64,000 bases of DNA from an uncultured Alphaproteobacteria bacterium (GTDB lineage: Bacteria; Pseudomonadota; Alphaproteobacteria; Methylaequorales; Methylaequoraceae): assembly GCA_902537615.1 (NCBI GenBank), contig CACBBU010000007.1, forward strand, positions 1 to 64,000, written 5' to 3'. This document shows, in pieces, positions 28,335 through 37,568 of this stretch. Below the pieces are notes generated by a model that did no database searches, was not told the DNA's origin, and was given only the letters and a program-made list of their open reading frames with translations. Position numbers and translations under genes: made by a program. Position 1 is the first letter of the stretch, and each line of letters opens with the position of its first letter.

Positions 28335-30378
28335 GAAGTTCTTTCTCACCGTAAAATGTATTAATTAAAAAATCAATTTTTTGTTTATTTATTTTTGAAC
28401 TATCAAGTAAAAACTTACAATCTTTTTTTACATTTTCCAAAAAATCAATATCTTCATAAGGTAAAAAAAATTTCCATTTTGGTAGTCCTGATTGATTAGT
28501 TCCAAAAAAATCTCCTGATCCTCTTAAAAACATGTCTTTTTCGGAAATTTCAAAACCATCGTCAGTGTTTCTTAAAATTAAAAGTCTTTTTCTAGATATT
28601 TCAGATAAATTATCATTGTGCATAAGGACACAATTAGATTCTTTATTACTTCTTGAAATTCTTCCTCTTAATTGGTGCAGTTGAGCTAAACCAAATTTAT
28701 TAGCTTGTTCCACTATCATAAGAGTAGCACTAGGAATATTAATTCCAACTTCAACCATTGTGGTTGAAATTAAAATCATTTTTTTTCCAATTTGAAACTC
28801 ATGCATATTTCTTATAATTTTTTCATCTGTCATTTTACCATGAATTAAACTTACATTATCTTTGAAAATATCTTTAAGATAATTAAATCTAGATAAAACT
28901 GTGTCACTATCACTTTCAATAAATTCTTCATTATTACCTATGTTTGGCAAAATCCAAAACACTTGCTCCTTCTTTTTTATTTTTCTCTCTATTCCATTTA
29001 TTAGGTTATCAATATTTTTTTTACTTATAATGGAAGTTATTACTTTCTTTCTATTTTTTGGCTTTGTTTTAATTTTAGATATATCAATTTCTCCATAAAG
29101 TGCAAAAGATAAACTTCTAGGGATTGGAGTTGCAGACATTATTAACATATGACAATTTACTGACTTTTCCAAAAGTTTAATTCTTTGATTCACTCCAAAT
29201 TTATGTTGCTCGTCAATCACCACTAAACCTAATTTTTTAAAATGAAGTGACTTGTTATAAACAGAGTGGGTTCCAATTAATAGTTGAATTTCATTTCTAG
29301 TAACTTTATCAATGATAAATTGTTTCTTTTTTGACTTACTAGTTAATAATTCTGTTTGAATATTGTATTTTTCAAAAATTTTATTGAAATAATTAAAATG
29401 TTGTTTGGCAAGTAGTTCAGTAGGAGCCATTAGTACACATTGATAACCTGACTTTATTACGTCAGCAATTACTAAAAGAGAAACAATTGTCTTACCAGAA
29501 CCAACATCGCCTTGAATTAATCTATAAATTTGTTTTTTATTTAAAAATTCATTATTAATTTCTTCAATGGTGCTTTGTTGATCTTTAGTTAATTTAAAAT
29601 CCAATGATTTAATTATTTTTTTTGATAATGAAAAGTCTTTCACATGGAAATTATTTTTTTTTTCTTTATGTTTTTTTAATTTATCAAAAATTAGAAAATT
29701 TGAAAGCAGCTCGTCATAAGCAAGTCTTTCTCTATAAATTTTTAAATTATTACACTCTTTTCTTGGACAATGTAAATTAACAAGAGAAGTTTTAAAACTT
29801 TGCCATTCATTTTTTTCTAATACATTGTTATTAATCCACTCTGAAGGTAGAGATTCGTTTTCAAAAACTTTTAAACTTTGTAATACTACTTTTCTAAAAT
29901 ATTTTTTATTAATTCTTTTTCTTGCTAAATTATATTGCGGCTCAAATTCCTCAAATATTTTAATATTCTTTTCATTTATTACTTCATAAGGATGGATGAA
30001 TTGATATGTATTAGAAAAGAAATAAAGTTTACCAGATACCCTGTAAGACAAACCAATATTAAACTTATTATACATAAATTTTTTAAAACTACCAAAATAA
30101 AGAATATTAATTTTTTGGTTGAATTTACTTGTAGCAATAATTTTATAAGGAGATTTGCTATTAAATGGTTTTACATGATTTGTAATTTTTAAATCCAGAG
30201 TAATTATATTATTTACGTCTCCTAATTCTATTTGATTTTTGAGATTTTTTTCAATTACTTTAAGCGGTCTTTGAGTTAATATATCAATGTTCCTATTTCC
30301 AAAGTTATTTTTGATGTTTTTTATTTGTAAGCTTTTTCCCTTTATTTCATGAAAAATATTTTGTTTTATAAAATCCAT
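28315..30378 (-). CDS. recG: ATP-dependent DNA helicase RecG
   Basis: This branch-migrating SF2 helicase of 687 residues rescues stalled forks. It has an N-terminal wedge/OB domain, Walker A QGDVGSGKTIVSLL, the DEQH box (VVIDEQHKFGVNQR), the SATPIPRSL motif III, and the C-terminal QLRGRISRSN with FLRGSGDFFGTNQSG. The protein is diverged in its N-terminal third but complete. It is divergent from sdhE-mfd. Confidence 0.95.
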   Translation of the reverse strand: MDFIKQNIFHEIKGKSLQIKNIKNNFGNRNIDILTQRPLKVIEKNLKNQIELGDVNNIITLDLKITNHVKPFNSKSPYKIIATSKFNQKINILYFGSFKKFMYNKFNIGLSYRVSGKLYFFSNTYQFIHPYEVINEKNIKIFEEFEPQYNLARKRINKKYFRKVVLQSLKVFENESLPSEWINNNVLEKNEWQSFKTSLVNLHCPRKECNNLKIYRERLAYDELLSNFLIFDKLKKHKEKKNNFHVKDFSLSKKIIKSLDFKLTKDQQSTIEEINNEFLNKKQIYRLIQGDVGSGKTIVSLLVIADVIKSGYQCVLMAPTELLAKQHFNYFNKIFEKYNIQTELLTSKSKKKQFIIDKVTRNEIQLLIGTHSVYNKSLHFKKLGLVVIDEQHKFGVNQRIKLLEKSVNCHMLIMSATPIPRSLSFALYGEIDISKIKTKPKNRKKVITSIISKKNIDNLINGIERKIKKKEQVFWILPNIGNNEEFIESDSDTVLSRFNYLKDIFKDNVSLIHGKMTDEKIIRNMHEFQIGKKMILISTTMVEVGINIPSATLMIVEQANKFGLAQLHQLRGRISRSNKESNCVLMHNDNLSEISRKRLLILRNTDDGFEISEKDMFLRGSGDFFGTNQSGLPKWKFFLPYEDIDFLENVKKDCKFLLDSSKINKQKIDFLINTFYGEKELLNYFSA

Positions 30379-30414
30379 TAAATATACTAGTTCTTTTATT
30401 TATTATTATCATTA

Positions 30415-30675
30415 ATGACAAAAAATCTCTTTAAAAAAAAAATTTTACATAGAGCTAAATATAGAGGTATTAAAGAACTTGATATAATTTTTTATAATTT
30501 TTTACTTGAGTATGAAGATAAGATATCTGACGAAGAACTCTATGAACTTGAAGAAATTTTAAATCTTCCAGACAGTGAATTATTAGAAATTATTTATAAA
30601 AAAGATAACATACCATCAAATTTAAAAGATGGTATTTTAAAAAAAATTCTGAAAAATTGTTATGCTGAAGATTAG
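30415..30675 (+). CDS. sdhE: FAD assembly factor SdhE (DUF339)
   Basis: This small protein of 86 residues promotes covalent flavinylation of succinate dehydrogenase. The family motif RGxxE appears as KYRGIKELD near residue 16, followed by the LEEILNLPDSELLEII helix region. Position between recG and mfd is the usual alphaproteobacterial one. The mfd start overlaps its 3' end by 14 bases. Confidence 0.9.
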   Translation: MTKNLFKKKILHRAKYRGIKELDIIFYNFLLEYEDKISDEELYELEEILNLPDSELLEIIYKKDNIPSNLKDGILKKILKNCYAED

Positions 30676-33600
30676 TATTAATGAAAAAATAAAAAAAATA
30701 AATCTTTATGATGATTCCATTCAAATTTTTTTATCACTAATTTCAAATACGAAAAAAAAAATTGCTTTTTTCGCTTCTAATCATAAAGAAGCGATAATTC
30801 TCAAAAATAAAATTAAGTTATTTGATCCTTCAATCAAAATTTTAATCTTTCCAGACCTTGATTGTTCTTTTCTTTCAAATGTTTCTCCTACAAAACCAAT
30901 ATTACTTGAACGTATAACAACATTATTCAATTTGGTCGCTAACAAAAAAGAAAAAATAATTCTTATTGCAACAATAAATTCTCTAGTAACTAAAACTATT
31001 GTAAAAGAAAAACTAAGTTTTTTTGACGTATTTGATCAATCTAAAAATAGTTATGAAAAAGTAAATAATTTTTTAAAACAAAATAACTATGAATTCGTTG
31101 ATACAGTCAGAAGCAAAGGTGAATGTTGTGTTAGAGGACAAATAATTGACATTTTTTCACCATTAGAGAACAAACCTATCAGAATTTTATACAATTTTGA
31201 AGAGGTTGAAACTGTAAATTATTTTGATGTATATAGTCAAAATAATTGTGGAGTTGTTAAAAATTATTTTATATGTCTAACATCTGAAATAATTTTTGAT
31301 TCTAACTCTATCAAATATTTTAGAGAATCATTCAGAAAACTTAAAATTTCAGATAAAAACGATTTTTATAAATCAATTTCCAGCGATAATATTATACCAG
31401 GCTCTGAACAGTTTTATCCAATACTTTATGATAAGTATGATTCTATTATTGATTATTTAGATGGTTATAGTTTTTATTTCAGGGAGGAATCAATTAATGA
31501 GTTTGATGAGAAACTGAGTCACGCAATTACTGAAATTACAAATCTTGAAAATAATGTAATTAAGGAGTCTAAATTCTATGAAGAGAAAAATTTCATTAAG
31601 AAGCAACTTAATAAAAAAAATACATTTATTTTTTCAAGGATAAGCAATAACTCTGACACACATTTCTTTTCTGAAACTTTTTTTTTGAGTGAAGATAAAA
31701 ACGTTAATTTTAAAAAATTAAGTAATTTTTTGTCTTCTCCAGAATATGAAAAATTTTTTTTTTGTTATGACAGTTTTGTTAATAAAAAAAAAATAGAAAA
31801 ACTTTTTGGAAGTTTAAACATTAAGTATAAAAAATTATTATTTCTCAATGATAGCTCCGGAAAATATAATATAATAAATCTTTCAATCAATTCTAGTTTT
31901 ATATTAAAACAGGAAAAGAAATTCTTATTTCTTTCAGATTATGACTTTTTTAAAAAAATAATAAAAAGAAAAACATCGTCTGAAATACAAAATAATAATA
32001 TAATAAGTGAATTCAGTCAGTTAAATCTTGGCGAATTAGTCGTTCATGTTGATCATGGAGTTGGAAAATTTAATTGTCTAACCAAAAAAAAAATTAACGA
32101 CTTAGAGCAAGAATTTATTGAACTTCTTTATTATAACAATGATAAACTTTTAATTCCTATTGAAAACTTAGAGTTAATATCAAAGTATGGGTTTACCAAT
32201 AAAACTGTAAAGTTAGATAAACTTGGACTACAAAACTGGCAATTTAAAAAAGCAACATTAAAGAAAAAAATTAAACAAATTGCTGCTGAGTTGATTAATA
32301 CTGCAGCAAAAAGAGAAATAGCAAGATCTTTAGAAATTAAACACAATAAAATTGAATATGAAAAATTCTCTTCACTTTTTGAATTTACTGAAACCTCTGA
32401 TCAAATGAAAGCAATTCAACAAATAGAAAATGACTTTAACTCCTCAAAAGCAATGGACAGGCTAATTTGTGGTGATGTTGGGTTTGGGAAAACAGAAATT
32501 GCAATGAGGACTGCATTTTTAGTTTTATCTTCAGGTTATCAAGTTGCAGTTATCTGTCCAAAAGTTTTATTAGTAAACCAACATTTTAAGACATTTACAA
32601 AAAGATTTTATGATTTTGATTATACAATTGAAAAAATATCCAGGTTTGAAACAATAAGCAAAAAAAAAAAGGTTAAAGAAAAACTCAAACTTGGTTTAAT
32701 TGATTTAGTTATTGGAACTCACGCAATATTATCTGATAATATTAGTTTTAATAATCTAGGACTTATTATAATTGATGAGGAGCAAAGTTTTGGTGTTGAA
32801 CAAAAAGAAAGACTAAAAAAAAAACAACCTAACGCACATATTTTAACTCTGACTGCAACCCCTATACCTAGAACACTTCAAGCCTCACTTCTAAAAATGA
32901 GAGATATAAGTCTTATTAAGACTCCACCTCTTAATAGACGAAATGTAAAAACCTATTTGATGTTTTATGAAGATAATTTATTTAAGAATATTATAAATAA
33001 GGAACTTGACAGAAAGGGACAAATTTTTTTTGTAACTCCTAGAATAAAAGAAATCCAAGATTTAGAAAAAAAATTAAAAAAAAATTTTTCATCAATTAAT
33101 TATGCAATTATACATAGTAAGTTAAATGCAGTTGAAATAGAGAATATTTATACAAACTTTTTTGAAAAAAAAATCGATCTTTTATTATCAACCGCTATGA
33201 TTGAATCGGGTCTAGATATTTCCAACGTTAATACTATTATAATTAATAAACCCTATTTATTCGGTTTGTCTCAGCTTTATCAACTTAGAGGAAGAGTAGG
33301 GAGATCGTCAACTCAAGCTTATGCTTATTTATTATTAGAAAAGAATACAGTTTTGAGTGAGGAACGACTAAAAAGGTTACAACTAATTTCTAAAATAGAT
33401 AGTCTTGGTGCCGGACTTTCAATTGCTACGAATGATTTGGATATAAGAGGTGCCGGAAATATTGTTGGTTCGGAGCAATCTGGACACATTAAAGAGGTTG
33501 GAATTGAACTGTATTATAAAATGTTAAATGAGGCGATAAGTGAATTAAAAAATGAAAAAATTTCATCAAATGATTGGTCTCCGGTAATCAACTTAGGATT

Positions 33601-34018
33601 TTCTTATAATATTCCTGATAACTATATAATAAATTTAGATTTAAGAATGCAAATTTACAGAGAGATTGCAGGTATAAATGAAATTTCAGAACTAAAAAAA
33701 ATTATTAGCAACCTAGAAGATAGATTTGGTAAATTCCCAAAGTTGTTCAATAATCTATTCAAGATAATAGAAATAAAAATATTATGTAAAAAACTTGATA
33801 TTTTAAAAATTGATAACTCTCCGAATGGTTTCGTTTTAAAACTAAGAAATGTTGAAATAAATTATATTGATAATCTGATAATTCTTGCTAAAGATAATTC
33901 AGAAAAAATTAAACTTTTACCTAATTCAAAGTTAATTTACATTAGCAAAAAATATGATAATTTTGATAGGGTGTTGGATTTGAAAAAATTTTTAGAATCT
34001 TTAATTAAATATGTCTAA
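30662..34018 (+). CDS. mfd: Transcription-repair coupling factor
   Basis: This translocase removes stalled RNA polymerase and recruits UvrA. The 1118 residues show the UvrB-like N-terminal module, the RNA polymerase interaction domain (LGELVVHVDHGVGKF), and the RecG-like motor with Walker A CGDVGFGKTEIAMRTA. The DEEQ box is IIDEEQSFGVEQK, followed by TLTATPIPRTLQAS and YQLRGRVGRSS. The C-terminal domain is present. UvrA is in the same window, so two members of the repair pathway are close together. Confidence 0.96.
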   Translation: MLKISINEKIKKINLYDDSIQIFLSLISNTKKKIAFFASNHKEAIILKNKIKLFDPSIKILIFPDLDCSFLSNVSPTKPILLERITTLFNLVANKKEKIILIATINSLVTKTIVKEKLSFFDVFDQSKNSYEKVNNFLKQNNYEFVDTVRSKGECCVRGQIIDIFSPLENKPIRILYNFEEVETVNYFDVYSQNNCGVVKNYFICLTSEIIFDSNSIKYFRESFRKLKISDKNDFYKSISSDNIIPGSEQFYPILYDKYDSIIDYLDGYSFYFREESINEFDEKLSHAITEITNLENNVIKESKFYEEKNFIKKQLNKKNTFIFSRISNNSDTHFFSETFFLSEDKNVNFKKLSNFLSSPEYEKFFFCYDSFVNKKKIEKLFGSLNIKYKKLLFLNDSSGKYNIINLSINSSFILKQEKKFLFLSDYDFFKKIIKRKTSSEIQNNNIISEFSQLNLGELVVHVDHGVGKFNCLTKKKINDLEQEFIELLYYNNDKLLIPIENLELISKYGFTNKTVKLDKLGLQNWQFKKATLKKKIKQIAAELINTAAKREIARSLEIKHNKIEYEKFSSLFEFTETSDQMKAIQQIENDFNSSKAMDRLICGDVGFGKTEIAMRTAFLVLSSGYQVAVICPKVLLVNQHFKTFTKRFYDFDYTIEKISRFETISKKKKVKEKLKLGLIDLVIGTHAILSDNISFNNLGLIIIDEEQSFGVEQKERLKKKQPNAHILTLTATPIPRTLQASLLKMRDISLIKTPPLNRRNVKTYLMFYEDNLFKNIINKELDRKGQIFFVTPRIKEIQDLEKKLKKNFSSINYAIIHSKLNAVEIENIYTNFFEKKIDLLLSTAMIESGLDISNVNTIIINKPYLFGLSQLYQLRGRVGRSSTQAYAYLLLEKNTVLSEERLKRLQLISKIDSLGAGLSIATNDLDIRGAGNIVGSEQSGHIKEVGIELYYKMLNEAISELKNEKISSNDWSPVINLGFSYNIPDNYIINLDLRMQIYREIAGINEISELKKIISNLEDRFGKFPKLFNNLFKIIEIKILCKKLDILKIDNSPNGFVLKLRNVEINYIDNLIILAKDNSEKIKLLPNSKLIYISKKYDNFDRVLDLKKFLESLIKYV

Positions 34019-35213
34019 TAAAAACCAAAATAGTTTTCTTGAGTTTAATAGATTTAATTTTATCCCTTTTATCGAAGGCGTTGATCTTTTTTTAAACTTT
34101 TCAATAGTTACATTTTTATCCATTTTTTTTCTGGTTGAATATGACGATAAATATACCTTGCCTGTAATCATCTTTTTTATTTGCCTTTCTTTCTTTTCTA
34201 GGATTTTTTTAATTCCTTTTCTTAAGAAATTCTCTCATTTGGTGAAAAAAAGAAAATTTAATTGCCTATTTTTTTTAAGTATTATCTATTTAGTACCTAT
34301 TTTTCTTCCAAGTAGTTTTATATATTTTTCTCTTTTAATTTTTATGCTTTGTAGATTTTGTCTTGGTTTTTTATTTTCCTCTATCAGTTTAAATTATTTA
34401 AGTTCAAATCTTGAAAAAAACGAAGACTCATATTTTATTAAAAACTCACTTTTCATGATGTTAGGAATGATTTTAGCTAGCTTTATTTATCTGTTTATAG
34501 ATGATCTTTATTCAAATAATCAACTTAATACTTGGGCTTGGAAAGTGGTTTATATATTACTTTTTTTGATAACGGCTTTTTTGTGTATAATTTTAAAATT
34601 TAAAGAAAAATCTATATATATTGATCTAAATATAATTGATAATTACGAAGAAGAATTTTTTAAAAAAAAAATAAAAAAATTCTTTTCCAGTAATATTTAC
34701 GTATTGATTCCTTTATTATCGTTTATATTCTTTTCATCAAACAGATGGTTGCCAAAATTTGCTAATCCTGAAAATATGCAGTTTCTAGAATTTAATATCG
34801 TATTCTTGATGATTATTTTTTTAATCTCAGTTTTTATTTTTCCTTTAATAAAGTTAGTTGGTAAAAAAAGGCTTAGTAATTTTTTAAGTGTTAGTATAGT
34901 TATAATTTGTTTTATTTCTTTTTTCTTTGAATATTCCTCTAGTTATAGCATAAATCTTCTAAAGTTTTTTATTTCAATTGTATCTAGTTTTTCATTATGT
35001 ATTTTTTTTATGAATACTAAAAACCTTAAAGATTTTGGAGTTTTAAGTGCCAATTTTATCCAAAATTTGTATTTTTTATGTTTGTCTATAATTACACCTT
35101 TGTTATTTTATTATTTCATTAACAATTCAATTAGTTATAATAGTGTATATTTAATAATAGGTTTATTTTTTTTTGTAAGTTTAGCCTCAATTTTTTATGT
35201 CAAAGATAAGTAA
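34011..35213 (+). CDS. Major-facilitator-like permease of unknown substrate
   Basis: This is a 400-residue, very hydrophobic protein with about eleven or twelve membrane helices split by a charged central loop near residues 195-235, the layout of an MFS transporter. CRFCLGFLFSSISLNYL, after the third or fourth helix, matches the GxxxG-rich motif C area. No substrate can be read from the sequence. It overlaps mfd by eight bases and the parvulin gene by 17 bases. Confidence 0.65.
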   Translation: MSNKNQNSFLEFNRFNFIPFIEGVDLFLNFSIVTFLSIFFLVEYDDKYTLPVIIFFICLSFFSRIFLIPFLKKFSHLVKKRKFNCLFFLSIIYLVPIFLPSSFIYFSLLIFMLCRFCLGFLFSSISLNYLSSNLEKNEDSYFIKNSLFMMLGMILASFIYLFIDDLYSNNQLNTWAWKVVYILLFLITAFLCIILKFKEKSIYIDLNIIDNYEEEFFKKKIKKFFSSNIYVLIPLLSFIFFSSNRWLPKFANPENMQFLEFNIVFLMIIFLISVFIFPLIKLVGKKRLSNFLSVSIVIICFISFFFEYSSSYSINLLKFFISIVSSFSLCIFFMNTKNLKDFGVLSANFIQNLYFLCLSIITPLLFYYFINNSISYNSVYLIIGLFFFVSLASIFYVKDK

Positions 35214-35526
35214 AATTTCTGCATCTCATATTCTAATAATGCATAAAGAATCTCAAAGTTCAAGATCCGAACTGTCAGTTAATGAAGCAAAAAAAAAAAT
35301 TGATAGTTTACACAATGATATTACAAATGGAAAAATTAAATTTTCAGATGCAGCTGTTCAACACTCCAACTGTTCCTCTGGTCAAACTGGGGGCAGCTTG
35401 GGAGAGTTTACAAAGGGTATGATGGTTAAAGCATTTGAAGACGTAGCTTTTGAATTGGATATTGACCAAATAAGTGAACCTTTTGAGTCTGAGTTTGGTT
35501 TTCATATAGTAAAAAGAGATAATTAA
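35197..35526 (+). CDS. Pin1-like single-domain parvulin (peptidyl-prolyl isomerase)
   Basis: This is a 109-residue rotamase without signal peptide or chaperone domain, so probably cytoplasmic. The parvulin fold is clear: ASHILIMHKES, HSNCSSGQTGGSLGEFTKGMM with the catalytic-region Cys, AFEDVAFELD, and FGFHIVKRD. The loop after the first strand is extended and contains SSRSE, and the cysteine block reads CSS, both reminiscent of eukaryotic Pin1 rather than E. coli PpiC. The start lies inside the end of the permease gene. No membrane anchor is present. Confidence 0.9.
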   Translation: MSKISKISASHILIMHKESQSSRSELSVNEAKKKIDSLHNDITNGKIKFSDAAVQHSNCSSGQTGGSLGEFTKGMMVKAFEDVAFELDIDQISEPFESEFGFHIVKRDN

Positions 35527-35762
35527 GTAATCAAAAGGTTTTAAAGGGTAAGAAAAAAATCAATTTTGTCTCAATTTTTCAGTGTTTTAGTTAATACAAA
35601 TTAACATCATCTTGAATCTAGGTTAAATTTTTTAAATCTTGCTTTAATAGTATGTTTTTAAAAAAAAGGCATTTAATATTTATAAAAATTTAAATTTTTA
35701 ATGAAAAATGTTAATACATACACATGATTGTATTTAGGAACAACACAATTTAATTTATTTAT
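35527..35762. other. Intergenic stretch without recognisable content
   Basis: This region of 236 bases follows the parvulin gene. It is extremely AT-rich with A-runs and T-runs. No open frame, tRNA or strong hairpin was found. It may contain the promoter of the small gene at 35763. Confidence 0.5.
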
Positions 35763-35942
35763 ATGTCAAATAGAAATTACATAATTTTATTTCTTTTGTT
35801 GCTAACTATTATGTTATTTGATTTTTTTCAGTTAAATAGTTTTAAAAATAATGTTGCTGAACGTTTAGATCTTATTAGCTCTCAGATTGGAGATTTAGAT
35901 GAGGATATTCATACATTGGAGGATTCAATTAACAAAGATTAA
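35763..35942 (+). CDS. Small single-pass membrane protein (59 aa), hypothetical
   Basis: This is an open frame of 59 codons. A hydrophobic stretch ([17 protein letters not shown], residues 6-22) is followed by a polar tail with heptad-like leucine and isoleucine spacing (ERLDLISSQIGDLDEDIHTLEDS), suggesting a bitopic protein with a short coiled coil. No strong Shine-Dalgarno is visible. It lies about 90 bases before pqqA but a functional link is not shown. Confidence 0.5.
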   Translation: MSNRNYIILFLLLLTIMLFDFFQLNSFKNNVAERLDLISSQIGDLDEDIHTLEDSINKD

Positions 35943-36035
35943 TATTAACGTAATATGAATATCACACTCAGATTTGATTAAGATAATTCTGATACTTTGG
36001 GGACAATTATATTAATTTTTATTAAGGAGTAAATA

Positions 36036-36113
36036 ATGGCTTGGACAAAACCAATGATTTCTGAAATCTCTGTTGGTCTTGAAATCAACTCTTATGCTTG
36101 CGCTGAGAAGTAG
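36036..36113 (+). CDS. pqqA: Coenzyme PQQ precursor peptide PqqA
   Basis: This 25-residue peptide starts MAWTKPMISEISVGLEI and continues NSYACAEK. It matches the PqqA family: a W-x-x-P opening, a short amphipathic middle, and the glutamate and tyrosine that become PQQ, here Glu16 and Tyr20, with the required E-x3-Y spacing. AAGGAG lies seven bases before the ATG, and a rho-independent terminator follows after about 30 bases, so it is a free-standing short transcript. The processing genes pqqB, C, D and E are not in this window. A similar PqqA-like RiPP precursor cannot be excluded, but PqqA is by far the best reading. Confidence 0.85.
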   Translation: MAWTKPMISEISVGLEINSYACAEK

Positions 36114-36141
36114 ATTCATACAGTATTTCAATCTTTAATTC

Positions 36142-36175
36142 AAAAGCCCAGCTAATTGGTTGGGCTTTTTTTTTT
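36142..36175 (+). terminator. Rho-independent terminator after pqqA
   Basis: An inverted repeat (AAAAGCCCA ... TGGGCTTTT, nine pairs) around a ten-base loop is followed by an unbroken T-run to 36175. It closes the short pqqA transcript and separates it from the open frame at 36181. Confidence 0.88.
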
Positions 36176-36180
36176 GTAAA

Positions 36181-36387
36181 ATGTTAAATACAAAAAAAAT
36201 AAAAAAACTGACTCTAGTTGTTTCTCACAGTTCATGGTGGAAGAGAAAAAAATATAGAAAAGAAACCTTTTTCATATTAAAAAAATATAAAGAGGACGGT
36301 TACAAATTAATAAAAACAAAAAATATTGAACATAATTCATTGACTGTTGATTCAAGAGTTTTTAAACAATATTTTCTCTTAAAATAA
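36181..36387 (+). CDS. Small basic hypothetical protein
   Basis: This is 68 residues from the ATG at 36181. An in-frame TTG at 36160 lies within the pqqA terminator and is rejected. The protein is lysine-rich with VVSHSSWWKRKKYRKETFF and no membrane segment or signal peptide. I do not recognise it. It sits between the pqqA terminator and a DUF2784 gene, 16 bases downstream. Confidence 0.45.
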   Translation: MLNTKKIKKLTLVVSHSSWWKRKKYRKETFFILKKYKEDGYKLIKTKNIEHNSLTVDSRVFKQYFLLK

Positions 36388-36403
36388 CTTTATTTCAAAC
36401 TTT

Positions 36404-36772
36404 ATGTATGAATTTTTAGCCAAGACAGTATTAATAACTCATCTCCTCTTTATTTTTTTTGTTGTTGTTGGGGCATTTTCTTACTTCATAAACCCTAAAT
36501 TTCTCTATTTACATTTACCAGCAGTTGCTTGGGGTGTTTATATTCAATTTACAAATTCAATCTGTCCTTTAACGTATGTTGAAAATTGGTTATTAGTTAA
36601 AGATAATGCAACCTTCTATGATGGTGGTTTTATTGAAAATTATATTATGAAAGTCGTTTATCCCTCCGGTATTAGCACCAACATTCAAACCATTCTTGGT
36701 TCAATATTATTAATAATAAACCTGAGTATTTATTTTTTTATTTTTAATTTAAAAATTCTGAAAAAAAAATAG
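36404..36772 (+). CDS. DUF2784 family membrane protein
   Basis: This is a 122-residue protein with three to four hydrophobic segments. The DUF2784 landmarks are visible: LHLPAVAWGVYIQF, then CPLTYVENWL, GGFIENYIMKVVYPSG, and a closing helix with N-L-S-I-Y. Function is not established. It is convergent with coq7, their stops touching at 36772/36773. Confidence 0.85.
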   Translation: MYEFLAKTVLITHLLFIFFVVVGAFSYFINPKFLYLHLPAVAWGVYIQFTNSICPLTYVENWLLVKDNATFYDGGFIENYIMKVVYPSGISTNIQTILGSILLIINLSIYFFIFNLKILKKK

Positions 36773-37288
36773 TTAAATTTTATATGAAATCATTACCGCT
36801 GTTTTTGAACCCATCTCTACAATATTGCCCCAAACTTTTAACAAAAAACTTAATTTACCAAACCTTTGTACTGATTCTTGCTTATGAGAGATTTCGTCAT
36901 TTTTAAGTTTTTCAAGTAATTTTATAAGTTCTTCCTGTTTGCTTTTTTTTCTTAACTTAATTATTTGTTCTTCGTAATGTTTTTCTACAAAACTTTCTAC
37001 AAAATATATAGTAGCGTAAATAAGTTTTTTTCCTGCTAAAGCTGGTATTAACCCAGTTAAAAAACCAAGAAATTTCCATAAAAATAAGAGTTTACTTCTT
37101 TCATCATTGGGTAATATTTGTTCTATTAGTTCTAGATGTTTTTTTTCGGTTTTAAGATGGCTTTGAGCGAACTTTATGATTTCCTTGTTTTTTGAAACGA
37201 ATAAAATTCCTTTGTAAATGTTAACTGCACCTGTTTCACCAGCATGATCTGTTCTTAAATCTGGTATGATAAAATGTGGTATATTCAT
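36773..37288 (-). CDS. coq7: Demethoxyubiquinone hydroxylase Coq7
   Basis: This di-iron hydroxylase of ubiquinone synthesis (3-demethoxyubiquinol to 3-demethylubiquinol) has 171 residues. The carboxylate/histidine ligands fit the COQ7 pattern: Glu18 in DHAGETGAVNIY, Glu48 and His51 in EKKH, Glu102 in FVEKHYEEQ, and Glu132 with His135 in DEISH. The gene stands alone between DUF2784 and a region with a decayed pqqA copy. It indicates a ubiquinone-based respiratory chain. Confidence 0.95.
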   Translation of the reverse strand: MNIPHFIIPDLRTDHAGETGAVNIYKGILFVSKNKEIIKFAQSHLKTEKKHLELIEQILPNDERSKLLFLWKFLGFLTGLIPALAGKKLIYATIYFVESFVEKHYEEQIIKLRKKSKQEELIKLLEKLKNDEISHKQESVQRFGKLSFLLKVWGNIVEMGSKTAVMISYKI

Positions 37289-37399
37289 AATGTAACTAAT
37301 TGTAACAGTTAGGCCTATTTCATGAAAAAAGGTTTATGTATTGTAATTAAGAAAATTAGTTAAAATTACAAGACAATTTTGTTAATAAAGCACATCCAA

Positions 37400-37468
37400 G
37401 CTTTGAAAAAAAAGATGATTTTTGAAATTCATGTTGTGCTTGAAATCAATCCCGTCGCTAATATCTAG
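37400..37468 (+). pseudogene. Decayed second pqqA-like sequence
   Basis: Reading from 37400 gives 22 in-frame codons, ALKKKMIFEIHVVLEIN followed by PVANI and a TAG stop. They align without gaps to residues 2-23 of the PqqA peptide at 36036, with about 12 identities, including the MI.EI.V.LEIN core. The codon in the place of the start is CAA, and the tyrosine that would form PQQ is Val, while the glutamate is kept. The only ATG (37415) lacks a good ribosome binding site. It is best read as a dead duplicate. No terminator like that of the first copy is seen. Confidence 0.6.
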
Positions 37469-37568
37469 TTTAACTTAAAATATTTCAATTCTAATTTAAA
37501 TTTGAGTAAAAAAGATATTTTTTTTTAAGTAGCTTTCTTAAATTCAAAGTTGAACTATTATTATTTTA

